Assembly: GCA_900548695.1 (NCBI GenBank)
Contig: URLC01000002.1
Location: forward strand, 124,001 to 188,000
Reading direction: 5' to 3'
Source of the DNA: an uncultured Mycoplasmatota bacterium
GTDB taxonomy: Bacteria; Bacillota_I; Bacilli_A; RF39; UBA660
DNA: 64,000 bases
This document shows positions 52,032 through 59,830 of the stretch, piece after piece. The translations under genes and the position numbers were made by a program. Position 1 is the stretch's first letter; each line of letters begins with the position of its first letter. Below the pieces are notes generated by a model, which was not told the origin of the DNA, did not search any database, and saw only the letters and a list, made by a program, of their open reading frames with translations.

Positions 52032-52918
52032 GATGTGGATTTGTTAGTTTAGTAGGGAGACCAAATGTAGGGAAAAGTACTTTATTAAATAGTTTATTAG
52101 GAATGAAATTAGCAATTACTTCTAATGTTAGTGGTACTACCCGTAATATTATTCAAGGTATTTATAATGACTCTGATTCACAAATAGTTTTTATTGATAC
52201 TCCTGGAATTCATAAGCCAAGTCATAAACTTGGATCTTTAATGAATAAAAAAGCTTATAACAATACAGAAGGTGTAGATGTTATTTTGTTTTTAGTAGAT
52301 ATTTATCATGGATTTGGTCGTGGGGATGAGTTTGTTTTAGATAGAATTAAAGATCATAATGTAGCAGTATTTTTATTGTTAAATAAAGTTGATTTAATTA
52401 AAGATAAGACTGTTTTGTTAGAAAAGATCAATGAACTGAAAGAAAAATATGATTTTGCAGAAATTATTCCTATTTCGGCACGTAAGAAGAATAACTTAGA
52501 TCAGTTAATTGGAACTTTGAAGAAGTATCTACCAGAAATGGATAAGATTTATTCTGAAGAAGATTTAACTAATGTTTCAACAAAATTTGTAATGGCTGAG
52601 TTTGTTCGTGAAAAAGTTTTAGAACTTACGCGACAAGAAATACCACATAGTGTTACTTGCTATGTTGAAAATTATGAAGAAGATGAAAAAATAGTCCATA
52701 TTCAAGTTTTGATTATAGTTGATCGAGATAATTTAAAGAAAATTGTCATTGGTAAAAACGGGGCTATGTTAAAGGAAATAGGTAGTCGAGCTCGTAGTGA
52801 TATGGAACACTTTTTAGGGAAAAAGGTTTTCTTAGAGACTTATGTTAAGACTTTAAAAAATTGGCGAGATGAAGAAAAATATTTCTTAGAATTAGGTTTT
52901 AAGGAAGAAGATGAATAA
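52028..52918 (+). CDS. era: GTPase Era
   Basis: Era is an essential GTPase in 30S maturation that binds the 16S rRNA 3' end. The 296-residue protein has GRPNVGKSTLLN, SGTTRN, DTPGIHKP, LNKVDL and SARKKNN, then the C-terminal KH domain with IVIGKNGAMLKEIGSRAR. It keeps the typical place between cdd and yqzL/recO. Confidence 0.97.
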   Translation: MRCGFVSLVGRPNVGKSTLLNSLLGMKLAITSNVSGTTRNIIQGIYNDSDSQIVFIDTPGIHKPSHKLGSLMNKKAYNNTEGVDVILFLVDIYHGFGRGDEFVLDRIKDHNVAVFLLLNKVDLIKDKTVLLEKINELKEKYDFAEIIPISARKKNNLDQLIGTLKKYLPEMDKIYSEEDLTNVSTKFVMAEFVREKVLELTRQEIPHSVTCYVENYEEDEKIVHIQVLIIVDRDNLKKIVIGKNGAMLKEIGSRARSDMEHFLGKKVFLETYVKTLKNWRDEEKYFLELGFKEEDE

Positions 52919-52928
52919 AATATTTATG

Positions 52929-52960
52929 AAATCACCACTATAGAAATATAGAGGTGATTT
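52929..52960 (+). promoter_or_regulatory. Long hairpin that contains the yqzL ribosome-binding site
   Basis: AAATCACC-A-CTATA-GAAA-TATAG-A-GGTGATTT folds into a near-perfect hairpin of 13 base pairs with a GAAA tetraloop and one A-A mismatch. The 3' arm holds GAGGTGAT, the Shine-Dalgarno site of the yqzL ATG at 52963. With only a short T run it is a weak terminator, so it may hide the site and limit yqzL/recO translation. This is inference. Confidence 0.65.
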
Positions 52961-52962
52961 TA

Positions 52963-53049
52963 ATGGAAGATATTTTATGGGAATTATTTAAAAAAACTGG
53001 AGAAATTAAATATTATAATTTATATCAAGTAATTACAAAGAAGAAGTGA
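52963..53049 (+). CDS. yqzL: YqzL-like small protein
   Basis: This 28-residue ORF encodes MEDILWELFKKTGEIKYYNL and eight further residues. YqzL of Bacillus is a small protein of unknown function between era and recO, starting with a Trp and TG-containing segment similar to this one. Position and sequence pattern agree. It is shorter than Bacillus YqzL (about 45 residues). Its TGA overlaps the recO GTG start (GTGA). Confidence 0.8.
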   Translation: MEDILWELFKKTGEIKYYNLYQVITKKK

Positions 53050-53798
53050 TAGGTTTGAAAATAGAGTGTGTAGAGGGTATTATTTTAAGTGAAACTAATT
53101 ATAGTGAATCTAGCAAGATATTAAATGTTTTTACAAGAGAATATGGACTTATTGGAATTTTATCTAAGGGTTGTCGTAATATGAAATCGAAGTTAAGAGG
53201 AGTTAGTCGAAAACTTTTATATGCTAAATTTCATATTTACTATAAAGAAAATGGCCTTTCTACTTTAACAGCCGTTGATGTTATAAATTCTTTTTCAGGC
53301 TTACTTATGGATTTAGAGAAGGTTAGTTATGCTTCTTTTTTATTAGAACTTACTAATCAAGTTGTGAGAGAAAATGATGATCGAGAGATTTTAGATTTAT
53401 TAAAAGATACTCTGATTAAGATGGAAGAGGGACTTTCACCTATAGTTCTTACAGATATTTTAGAGTTAAAATTATTAGATTATTTGGGTGTTCGTCCTAG
53501 TATTGATTGTTGTAGTGTATGTGGTAGTGACAAACAAATCGTGACGATTGATTCCATGCATGGAGGTTATTTATGTCGTAATTGTTATCATAATGAGGTA
53601 CTGGTTTCTGATAAAGCAATTAAATTAATTAGAATGTTTTACTATGTTGATATAGCAAGTATTTCTAAACTTGAAATCAAAGATTCTGTTGTTTTAGAGA
53701 TTAATCAGTTTCTAGATGATTATTATGATAGATATACTGGGATTTATTTGAAGAGTAAGGATTTTATTAGGCAGTTAAATAAATTGACAGGTGCTTAA
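53046..53798 (+). CDS. recO: DNA repair protein RecO
   Basis: RecO loads RecA on gapped DNA together with RecR. The product (about 250 residues) has the N-terminal OB fold (VEGIILSETNYSESSKIL, then EYGLIGILSKGCR), a helical middle and a zinc-binding Cys-x2-Cys pair set (CCSVCG and CRNC). The GTG at 53046 overlaps the yqzL stop by 4 bases and suits coupled translation; TTG at 53055 would give the more usual RecO start but lacks spacing to a ribosome-binding site. Confidence 0.93.
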   Translation: MIGLKIECVEGIILSETNYSESSKILNVFTREYGLIGILSKGCRNMKSKLRGVSRKLLYAKFHIYYKENGLSTLTAVDVINSFSGLLMDLEKVSYASFLLELTNQVVRENDDREILDLLKDTLIKMEEGLSPIVLTDILELKLLDYLGVRPSIDCCSVCGSDKQIVTIDSMHGGYLCRNCYHNEVLVSDKAIKLIRMFYYVDIASISKLEIKDSVVLEINQFLDDYYDRYTGIYLKSKDFIRQLNKLTGA

Positions 53799-53812
53799 AT
53801 TTGTGGTATAAT
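53784..53812 (+). promoter_or_regulatory. Near-consensus promoter at the end of recO
   Basis: TTGACA (53784-53789) lies in the last codons of recO. TATAAT (53807-53812) follows after 17 bases and is preceded by TG (extended -10). It drives the 88-residue membrane protein gene. Confidence 0.9.
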
Positions 53813-53836
53813 ATTCGCAATTTTAGGGGGAGTATT

Positions 53837-54103
53837 ATGTTGCAAGAACAGAAAGAAAAGAAATTATTTGTTTTAGATTTCGTAGGATCTATTATAGGAT
53901 TAGTAGCCATTGGAATTTTGATGTTGGCACTTATTCAAGCATCATCTTATTTTTTTATCATATTTAGTATCTTATTTATTTATGTTTCTTTTCAATTTGT
54001 AGAATTTGTTTATAGTTTATTAAAGTCTCGTAAAGTGATTAAGATCAAAAAATATGCAGGTTGTGAAGTTAGAGGTTTCAAAAATAAATTTACAATATTA
54101 TAA
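53837..54103 (+). CDS. Small membrane protein of unknown function
   Basis: The 88-residue protein has a charged start (MLQEQKEKK), two membrane helices (about 12-34 and 36-60) and a basic C-terminal tail (SRKVIKIKKYAG). No family was recognised. AGGGGGAG precedes the ATG at 53837; an earlier in-frame ATG lies within the -10 region and can be excluded. It has its own strong promoter and lies between recO and the Gly T-box. Confidence 0.75.
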   Translation: MLQEQKEKKLFVLDFVGSIIGLVAIGILMLALIQASSYFFIIFSILFIYVSFQFVEFVYSLLKSRKVIKIKKYAGCEVRGFKNKFTIL

Positions 54104-54106
54104 TTC

Positions 54107-54135
54107 TTGACAGTTTTTTAAAACTTAGGTATATT
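54107..54135 (+). promoter_or_regulatory. Promoter of the Gly T-box/glyS transcript
   Basis: TTGACA (54107-54112) and TATATT (54130-54135) with a 17-base spacer; the expected start is near 54142. Confidence 0.9.
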
Positions 54136-54141
54136 AGTTGT

Positions 54142-54262
54142 AATATGTGTGATGACCGGTCTTGGAAAACCGCGAGCAGTATAATTTTAAAGCTGATTCT
54201 TCTAGAATAAGTAAGGTGGAACCGCGGGGTAACTCGTCCTTACAATTCTAGAAGTTTTTTTG
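54142..54262 (+). promoter_or_regulatory. T-box riboswitch, glycine, with an unusually short stem I
   Basis: The T-box antiterminator is clear: AAGGTGGAACCGCGGGG, with bulge TGGA complementary to U-CCA as expected for tRNA-Gly, and CGTCCTT. The terminator is CTTCTAGAAT (54199-54208) with ATTCTAGAAG (54245-54254) and a T run. Only about 55 bases separate the likely start of transcription from the terminator arm, and AGAGAGC or GNTG elements are missing. The only small hairpin is CGGT/ACCG near 54157-54172, whose loop CTTGGAAA holds GGA, a Gly codon followed by A. Confidence 0.8.
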
Positions 54263-54283
54263 TTTCTATAGGGGTGATTTGTT

Positions 54284-54355
54284 ATGGATTTAAGAATGTT
54301 AATTTTTAGACAAGCTGTTACTTACTCGGGAGATTATCGAGGGATTTTGCAGTAG
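54284..54355 (+). CDS. Micro-ORF between the Gly T-box and glyS
   Basis: A GGGGTGAT site followed after 5 bases by ATG opens a 23-codon frame (MDLRMLIFRQAVTYSGDY and five more residues) ending in TAG. I do not recognise it. It may be the remains of a decayed gene or a leader peptide. The 43 bases up to the glyS ATG hold only the glyS ribosome-binding site. Confidence 0.35.
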   Translation: MDLRMLIFRQAVTYSGDYRGILQ

Positions 54356-54398
54356 GTGTTAGAATATAAATAGTGATATAGAAAAGGAGAATAAAATT

Positions 54399-55775
54399 AT
54401 GGAAAATTTAACAATGGAAAAATTGACAAATTATTGTAAACAATATGGATTTATATTTCAGGGAAGTGAAATTTATGGTGGTTTAGCTAATACATGGGAC
54501 TTTGGACCACTTGGTACTGAGTTAAAAGAAAATGTTAAAAGAGCTTGGAAAAAGAAATTTATTCAGGAAAGTCCTTATAATGTCGGATTAGATGCTGCAA
54601 TCTTAATGAATCCAAAGACATGGGAAGCTAGTGGACATATTGAAACTTTTTCTGATCCTTTAATTGATTGTAAGGAATGTCACACAAGACATCGTGCTGA
54701 TAAATTATTAGAAGAAGCTGGAGTAGTTGAAGAAGCTGGAGGATTCAGTCACGAAGAATTAATGAAGTTAATTACAGAGCATCATGTTGTGTGTCCAAAA
54801 TGTGGGGCTTTTAATTATACAGATATTCGTGAATTTAATTTGATGTTTAAAACTTTCCAAGGAGTTACTGAAGATAGTAAGAGTGCTATTTATTTAAGGC
54901 CAGAAACAGCCCAAGGAATTTTTGTTGATTTTTTAAATGTACAACGTAGTATGCGTTTAAAAGTACCTTTTGGTATTGGACAAGTTGGTAAAAGTTTTAG
55001 AAATGAAATTACACCAGGTAACTTTATTTTTAGAGTTCGTGAATTTGAACAAATGGAACTTGAATTTTTCTGTAAACCTGGTACAGAATTAGAGTGGCAT
55101 AAATATTATAAAGAGGCTTGTAAAAAATTCTTATTGGATTTAGGTGTTAATGAAGAACATTTGCGTTTTAGAGATCATTCTAAAGAAGAGTTGAGTTTTT
55201 ATAGTAATGCAACTACTGATATCGAATATAAATTTCCATTTGGTTGGGGAGAGTTATGGGGAATTGCTTCACGCACTAATTATGATTTAGGTCAACATCA
55301 AAAAGTATCCGGAGTATCTCAAGAATACTTAGATCCAGAAACGAATGAAAAATATATTCCTTATGTTATTGAACCAAGTGTTGGAGTTGAAAGAACGATT
55401 CTTACTGTATTATGCGATGCATACCATGAAGAAGAGTTAGAAAATGGAGATACTCGTGAAGTTATGAGATTTCATCCTTATCTTGCTCCTATGAAATTGG
55501 CTGTTCTTCCTCTTAATAAAAAATATCATGGAGAAAAGGCTAGAGAAATTTATCAAGATTTAGCAAAATACTTTATGGTAAGTTATGATGAGGCTGGTTC
55601 TATTGGTAAACGTTATCGTAGACAAGATGCTATTGGTACACCATTTGCTATTACGATTGATGATGAAACACTTCATAATGGTACAGTCACTTTAAGAAAT
55701 CGTGATACTATGGAACAAATCGTATTAAAAGTAGAGGAAGTTTCTAAATATATTCAAGAAAGAATTGACTTTTAG
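54399..55775 (+). CDS. glyS: Glycyl-tRNA synthetase, single-chain alpha2 type
   Basis: GlyRS charges tRNA-Gly. The 458-residue class II enzyme starts with YGFIFQGSEIYGGLANTWDFGPLG, followed by motif 1 and motif 2 (FRNEITPGNFIFRVREFEQMELEFF region) and a C-terminal anticodon-binding domain. It is the homodimeric form, not the GlyQ/GlyS tetramer. Zinc-type CxxC pairs occur near CKECHTRH and CPKCG. AAGGAG lies before the ATG, and the T-box upstream fits Gly control. Confidence 0.96.
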   Translation: MENLTMEKLTNYCKQYGFIFQGSEIYGGLANTWDFGPLGTELKENVKRAWKKKFIQESPYNVGLDAAILMNPKTWEASGHIETFSDPLIDCKECHTRHRADKLLEEAGVVEEAGGFSHEELMKLITEHHVVCPKCGAFNYTDIREFNLMFKTFQGVTEDSKSAIYLRPETAQGIFVDFLNVQRSMRLKVPFGIGQVGKSFRNEITPGNFIFRVREFEQMELEFFCKPGTELEWHKYYKEACKKFLLDLGVNEEHLRFRDHSKEELSFYSNATTDIEYKFPFGWGELWGIASRTNYDLGQHQKVSGVSQEYLDPETNEKYIPYVIEPSVGVERTILTVLCDAYHEEELENGDTREVMRFHPYLAPMKLAVLPLNKKYHGEKAREIYQDLAKYFMVSYDEAGSIGKRYRRQDAIGTPFAITIDDETLHNGTVTLRNRDTMEQIVLKVEEVSKYIQERIDF

Positions 55776-55791
55776 TCATTCTTTTTTGTTT
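55759..55791 (+). terminator. Terminator after glyS
   Basis: AAAGAATTGACT and AGTCATTCTTT pair with one bulge around TTT, which overlaps the glyS stop region, followed by TTTGTTTTTTTT. Confidence 0.8.
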
Positions 55792-55833
55792 TTTTTACAA
55801 TTTGCGATATAATAAGACTAGGAGAGTGGTATC

Positions 55834-57066
55834 TTGAATAATTTATTAGAAACCTATGCACAAGTATTATTAAAAAGTTGTTTAAAACTAGAAAAGGGGC
55901 AACCTTTATTTATTAGTTTTAATATTGAAAGGTTTGATTTTGCAAGGGTAGTAGAACAGGTTGCGTTAGATATGGGGGTTAAAGATATCTATTTTGATAT
56001 TGTTGATCCTTATTTAAAGTATGAGGCATTAAAGAAACTTGAAGTAAAAGATTTAAAAAAACTTACTTTTTGGAATAAGGAAATTTGGAATATTTATGCC
56101 AAGAAAAATGCAGCTTTTTTGATGTTAACTTCAGAAACACCAGGTTTGATGGTGGGTGTTGATTCTAAAAAGATAAGTATGATGACAAAGTATTCTTATG
56201 AAACTAGGAAAGAATTTGATGCGATGAGAGATAAGTCTTTACTTTCTTGGTGTATTGCTGCTGTTCCTACTAAACTTTGGGCTAAGACTTTATTTCCAAA
56301 TTCTTTAGATGCAGTTAGTGATCTTTGGATGGAAATTTTTAAGATTTGTAATATTGATCAAGAAAATCCAGTAGATATTTGGAATGATAAAATGAAACGG
56401 TTAGATAAACGCTGTAAAAAACTTAATTCATATCATTTTAAAACTTTGAGGTATAAAAGTAGTAATGGAACAGATTTTTCTATTGATTTACCAGAAAAAC
56501 ATAAATGGGAGTCTGGCAGTGAAAAGTTAGTTAATGGGAAAGAAGTATTAGTTAATTTTCCAACGGAAGAAGTATTTACTTCTCCAGATTGTCGTAGTGC
56601 TAAGGGAGTTGTTTATTCTTCAAGGCCACTTTCGTATCAAGATGTTGTAATTGATGAGTTTAGTTTAACTTTTAATGAGGGAAGATGTATAGAAGCTCAT
56701 GCTAAAACAGGAGAAGAAACTTTGAAAGCAATGATTGAGATTTGTGAAAATGCTGATATGTTAGGCGAAGTTGCTCTTGTTCCGTATGATTCGCCAATTT
56801 CTAATTCTAATAAGGTTTTTTTAGAAACTTTATTTGATGAAAATGCTGCTTGTCATTTGGCTTTGGGGGATTCTTTTCCAAGTTGTTTTGAAAACGGAGT
56901 TCATATTGATAAAGAAGAATTGTTTGAAAAGTATCATTTAAATTCTTGTGATTCGCATGTTGATTTTATGATTGGTACCAAAGATTTAAATATTACAGGA
57001 ATTACAGAGGATGGGTGTGAAGTTTTAATTTTTTCTGATGGAAACTTTACAGAAGAATTTTTTTAG
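55834..57066 (+). CDS. M29-family aminopeptidase (thermophilic aminopeptidase/AmpS type)
   Basis: M29 enzymes are cocatalytic metallopeptidases that remove N-terminal residues from peptides. The 410-residue protein shows the metal-ligand blocks: NFPTEEVFTSP with Glu, GEVALVP with Glu, HLALG with His, and HVDFMIG with His and Asp. The start is TTG at 55834 after GGAGAGTGG. It has a TATAAT -10 at 55808-55813. The next gene begins 23 bases after the stop and could be co-transcribed. Confidence 0.93.
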   Translation: MNNLLETYAQVLLKSCLKLEKGQPLFISFNIERFDFARVVEQVALDMGVKDIYFDIVDPYLKYEALKKLEVKDLKKLTFWNKEIWNIYAKKNAAFLMLTSETPGLMVGVDSKKISMMTKYSYETRKEFDAMRDKSLLSWCIAAVPTKLWAKTLFPNSLDAVSDLWMEIFKICNIDQENPVDIWNDKMKRLDKRCKKLNSYHFKTLRYKSSNGTDFSIDLPEKHKWESGSEKLVNGKEVLVNFPTEEVFTSPDCRSAKGVVYSSRPLSYQDVVIDEFSLTFNEGRCIEAHAKTGEETLKAMIEICENADMLGEVALVPYDSPISNSNKVFLETLFDENAACHLALGDSFPSCFENGVHIDKEELFEKYHLNSCDSHVDFMIGTKDLNITGITEDGCEVLIFSDGNFTEEFF

Positions 57067-57089
57067 TATTGATGTTAGGAGATGATAGT

Positions 57090-57815
57090 ATGAAGCCAGT
57101 TATTGGGGTTCCGCTTCGTTATACACATATGGCGGATGGTAGACCAATTTTATATTTAGGGGAAAAAGTACGTAGAACATTACAAAAAGCAGGAGCAGAG
57201 GTTTTTGTAATTAGTCCAGTTCAAGATGTTGATTATATGGATACAAAGGGAAATGAATTTTTAGAGCTTACTTTAGAAGAAAAGGCTTTGATTCATAAAA
57301 ATCTATCTTGTTGTGATGGGTTATTTTTTCCAGGGGGTGTTAAAATTACACCTTATGATCGTTATTTATTAGAAGTAGCCATTGAAGAAAAAATACCGAT
57401 TTTGGCAGTTTGTTTAGGAATGCAGATGATGAGCTGTTATTTAGAAGAGGTTAAATTAGAAGCTAATCATAGTGATATTTTACATCATCAAGGTAGTGAT
57501 AATGACTCCTTAGTCCATGAAGTTGTTATTGATAAAAATAGTAAATTATATCAAATTATTGGTAAAGACAAAATAATGGTTAATAGTTTTCATAACTATC
57601 ACGCTACAGATAATCAAGTTTATAGGACAGTTGCTAGAAGCTTAGATGGGCAGGTGGAAGCTTTAGAGTATCCAGGGGATACATTTAATATAGGAGTGCA
57701 GTGGCATCCAGAAATTAGTTATATGTTTGATGATAATTCTAAAAAAATCATTGATACTTTTATTCAGAATGCTAAGAATAAAAGTGTCGAAAAGGAGGTC
57801 CTTGGTACATTGTAA
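57090..57815 (+). CDS. Gamma-glutamyl-GABA hydrolase-like class I amidotransferase (peptidase C26)
   Basis: The 241-residue protein is a second C26 enzyme: KPVIGVPLRYT at the start, LFFPGGVK, the nucleophile Cys108 in AVCLGMQ, and QWHPE near the end. It resembles PuuD-type gamma-glutamyl-GABA hydrolases more closely than the shorter copy at 10718. AGGAGATGAT precedes the ATG at 57090. Placement after an aminopeptidase suggests peptide or gamma-glutamyl amide breakdown. Confidence 0.88.
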   Translation: MKPVIGVPLRYTHMADGRPILYLGEKVRRTLQKAGAEVFVISPVQDVDYMDTKGNEFLELTLEEKALIHKNLSCCDGLFFPGGVKITPYDRYLLEVAIEEKIPILAVCLGMQMMSCYLEEVKLEANHSDILHHQGSDNDSLVHEVVIDKNSKLYQIIGKDKIMVNSFHNYHATDNQVYRTVARSLDGQVEALEYPGDTFNIGVQWHPEISYMFDDNSKKIIDTFIQNAKNKSVEKEVLGTL

Positions 57816-57817
57816 CT

Positions 57818-57845
57818 TGATAAATTTAGAAATTTGTGATATAAT
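57818..57845 (+). promoter_or_regulatory. Promoter of the YfiH-like gene
   Basis: TTGATA (57818-57823) and TATAAT (57840-57845) with a 16-base spacer and an upstream TG (extended -10). Confidence 0.8.
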
Positions 57846-57874
57846 CTGCTCACGTTAGTTGAAGGGATTTGTTT

Positions 57875-58765
57875 ATGAGTATGGTTAATTTAAAGTTAGT
57901 TGATTCTAGAAATATTTATGGTACTATGAATGGTGGAACTGTTCGATATAGTAATATTACAGATGCTGATAAGAAAATGATTATGAATGTACAAAACTTA
58001 AAATCTTTAGATGAGGTAGAAGATGTAGATTTTAGAGGTAATATTTCTCTTAGAAACGAAATATTTAAAAAACATCGTCAAGCATTTGCTGATATTGAAG
58101 GGTTTGATTGGCACAAAATGTTTATGGCGGATCAAAAAAATTTGAATGGTTCTGTATTTGAGATTACACGGGAGTATGTTGATGCCAATCCTGATGGTTG
58201 GAGTGATATATTTGAGGATATTTTAATGATGAGAAGTAATTTGACAGGTGTTGCTTTAGGACATCCGGTTGCTGATTGTGCTGTTGTTACTGCTGAAGAT
58301 AGAAAACAAGGTATTACAGCAGTTGCTCATTGTGGTGGTGAAATGATTGATAAAAGAATTCCAATGATGACAATTGAAGCTTTGTATCGTGAAGGAAGTA
58401 GATCTGAGGATATTTTTGTAAATGTAGGTGCTCGTGCTGGTAGCAGTTGGACTTATACGGAGAATAAGCCAAAATGGGCGAGTGATGAACAAATTTGGGA
58501 AAAAACTGGGGCTATTGTTTCAGGACAAATAATGAAAAATGGTACAATGATTGATTCTTATACTATTTATCAAGATAATGCTTTAGCTTATCAATTTGCA
58601 GAGGTTGGAATTCTTGCTGAAAACATTAGTTGGGATAGTCATGATACTATTGTTGATTCTGATTATTATTCTAATAGTGCTTTTTCCAATGGTATATCTC
58701 ATAAGCTTGGTCGTCAATTTATTGGTGCTATTTATCAAGAGAATGGTAAAGTAAAAACTCGATAA
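57875..58765 (+). CDS. YfiH/LACC1-family multicopper-oxidase-like protein, divergent
   Basis: YfiH/YlmD proteins (Cu-oxidase_4, LACC1-like) have been linked to purine nucleoside phosphorolysis/deamination and cell-wall quality control. The 296-residue product has the core motifs GHPVADCAVV and TAVAHCGG with His/Cys ligands, and VNVGARAG later. Family members are usually about 250 residues; this one has extra sequence and lacks the usual PxIGxxCYEV form, so it is a distant member. AAGGGAT precedes the ATG at 57875. Confidence 0.75.
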   Translation: MSMVNLKLVDSRNIYGTMNGGTVRYSNITDADKKMIMNVQNLKSLDEVEDVDFRGNISLRNEIFKKHRQAFADIEGFDWHKMFMADQKNLNGSVFEITREYVDANPDGWSDIFEDILMMRSNLTGVALGHPVADCAVVTAEDRKQGITAVAHCGGEMIDKRIPMMTIEALYREGSRSEDIFVNVGARAGSSWTYTENKPKWASDEQIWEKTGAIVSGQIMKNGTMIDSYTIYQDNALAYQFAEVGILAENISWDSHDTIVDSDYYSNSAFSNGISHKLGRQFIGAIYQENGKVKTR

Positions 58766-58876
58766 TTGCTATTTATTTTAAAAATAGAAATTTATTATAT
58801 TTACTTTAAGTTAGTTTTGGTGTTATGTAGTAAATTATGATTTGTACAAAAAATATGAAAAAAGAAATAAAAAATG

Positions 58877-58905
58877 TTGACAAATAAAGACGTTTAGCAT
58901 ATAAT
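58877..58905 (+). promoter_or_regulatory. Full-consensus promoter of the infC operon
   Basis: TTGACA (58877-58882) and TATAAT (58900-58905) with a 17-base spacer: a perfect sigma-A promoter. The stretch 58766-58876 holds nothing else recognisable. Confidence 0.95.
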
Positions 58906-58911
58906 TTTACT

Positions 58912-59048
58912 AGTCGAGAAAAAAGGAAAGAGATTTATATCCACCTGATTGCAACTAGCGATGGGTTCAAAGCCTAGGAAACAAAGTATGTTTTGTTACG
59001 TTATGGTTTTAAAGTGGATATAATTTTATATCCGCTTTTCTTTTTCTT
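58912..59048 (+). promoter_or_regulatory. L20-type leader with attenuator upstream of infC-rpmI-rplT
   Basis: Two alternative pairings are visible. TTATATCCAC (58935-58944) can pair with GTGGATATAA (59014-59023) to form an antiterminator, or AAGTGGATATAA (59012-59023) pairs with TTATATCCGCTT (59026-59037) followed by T residues as a terminator. This is the layout of the Bacillus infC leader, in which ribosomal protein L20 binds and favours termination. L20 is the third gene of this operon. Confidence 0.88.
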
Positions 59049-59070
59049 GTAAAATATGGAGGTGTTAGGT

Positions 59071-59601
59071 ATCGCAAACAATAAGAATAATTTGTTGATT
59101 AACGATCAAATTAAAGCTCGTGAAGTGTTGGTCATTGGTCCTAATGGGGAACAAGTTGGAGTTAAATCTATTCAAGATGCGCTTACTTTAGCAAGTTATG
59201 CGGCTTTAGATTTAGTTTTAATTAGTCCTAATGCTAATCCACCTGTTTGTAAAGTAATGGATTATAATAAGTATCGTTATGAAAAACAGAAAAAGGAAAA
59301 AGAAGCATTAAAGAAGCAAAAGGCTAATATGTCTGAGTTAAAAGAGTATCGTTTATCACCAGTTATCGATGTTGGGGATTTTGAAACCAAATTAAGAAAT
59401 GCTACTAAGTATTTAGAGAAAGGTGATAAAATTAAGCTTACTATTCGTTTTAAAGGGCGTCAAATGGCTCATACAGAACTAGGTAAGGAAGTTTTAGAAC
59501 AATTTGCATCTCGAGTTACAGAAATTGCGGATATAGAACAGAGTCCCAAGTTAGACGGTAGAACCATGACTATGTTATTGGTTCCAAAGAAAAATAAATA
59601 G
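59071..59601 (+). CDS. infC: Translation initiation factor IF-3, with an AUC start codon
   Basis: IF-3 keeps ribosomal subunits apart and checks the start codon. The product (176 residues if read from 59071) has LLINDQIKAREVLVIGPNGEQVG, the linker and the C-terminal FKGRQMAHTELG. GGAGGTG (59058-59064) is an ideal ribosome-binding site, with six bases before ATC at 59071. The only in-frame ATG (59056) overlaps this site and would have none of its own. An unusual start (AUU) is known for infC in other bacteria, where it allows IF-3 to control its own translation. Confidence 0.92.
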   Translation: MANNKNNLLINDQIKAREVLVIGPNGEQVGVKSIQDALTLASYAALDLVLISPNANPPVCKVMDYNKYRYEKQKKEKEALKKQKANMSELKEYRLSPVIDVGDFETKLRNATKYLEKGDKIKLTIRFKGRQMAHTELGKEVLEQFASRVTEIADIEQSPKLDGRTMTMLLVPKKNK

Positions 59602-59615
59602 TAGGAGGAATAATT

Positions 59616-59801
59616 ATGCCAAAAATCAAAACACATAAAGGTACTGCAAAAGTTGTAAAAGCACGTAAAAATGATTATAAAATTGGACGTCCAGGTAGTC
59701 GTCATAACACTGGAAGTAAACCAACTAGTGCAAATAGAAAGAATAGAAAAGGATCAAATCTAAGTAAAGCTGATCAAAACAGATTAAAGAATGTAATCTA
59801 A
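59616..59801 (+). CDS. rpmI: 50S ribosomal protein bL35
   Basis: The 61-residue basic protein starts MPKIKTHKGTAKV, as L35 does, and ends with RNRKGSNLSKADQNRLKN-like sequence. AGGAGGAA precedes the ATG. It lies between infC and rplT in the conserved order, in the transcript controlled by the L20 leader. Confidence 0.96.
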   Translation: MPKIKTHKGTAKVVKARKNDYKIGRPGSRHNTGSKPTSANRKNRKGSNLSKADQNRLKNVI

Positions 59802-59830
59802 TTAAGTAATGTGATGAAGGAGGAAGAAAC

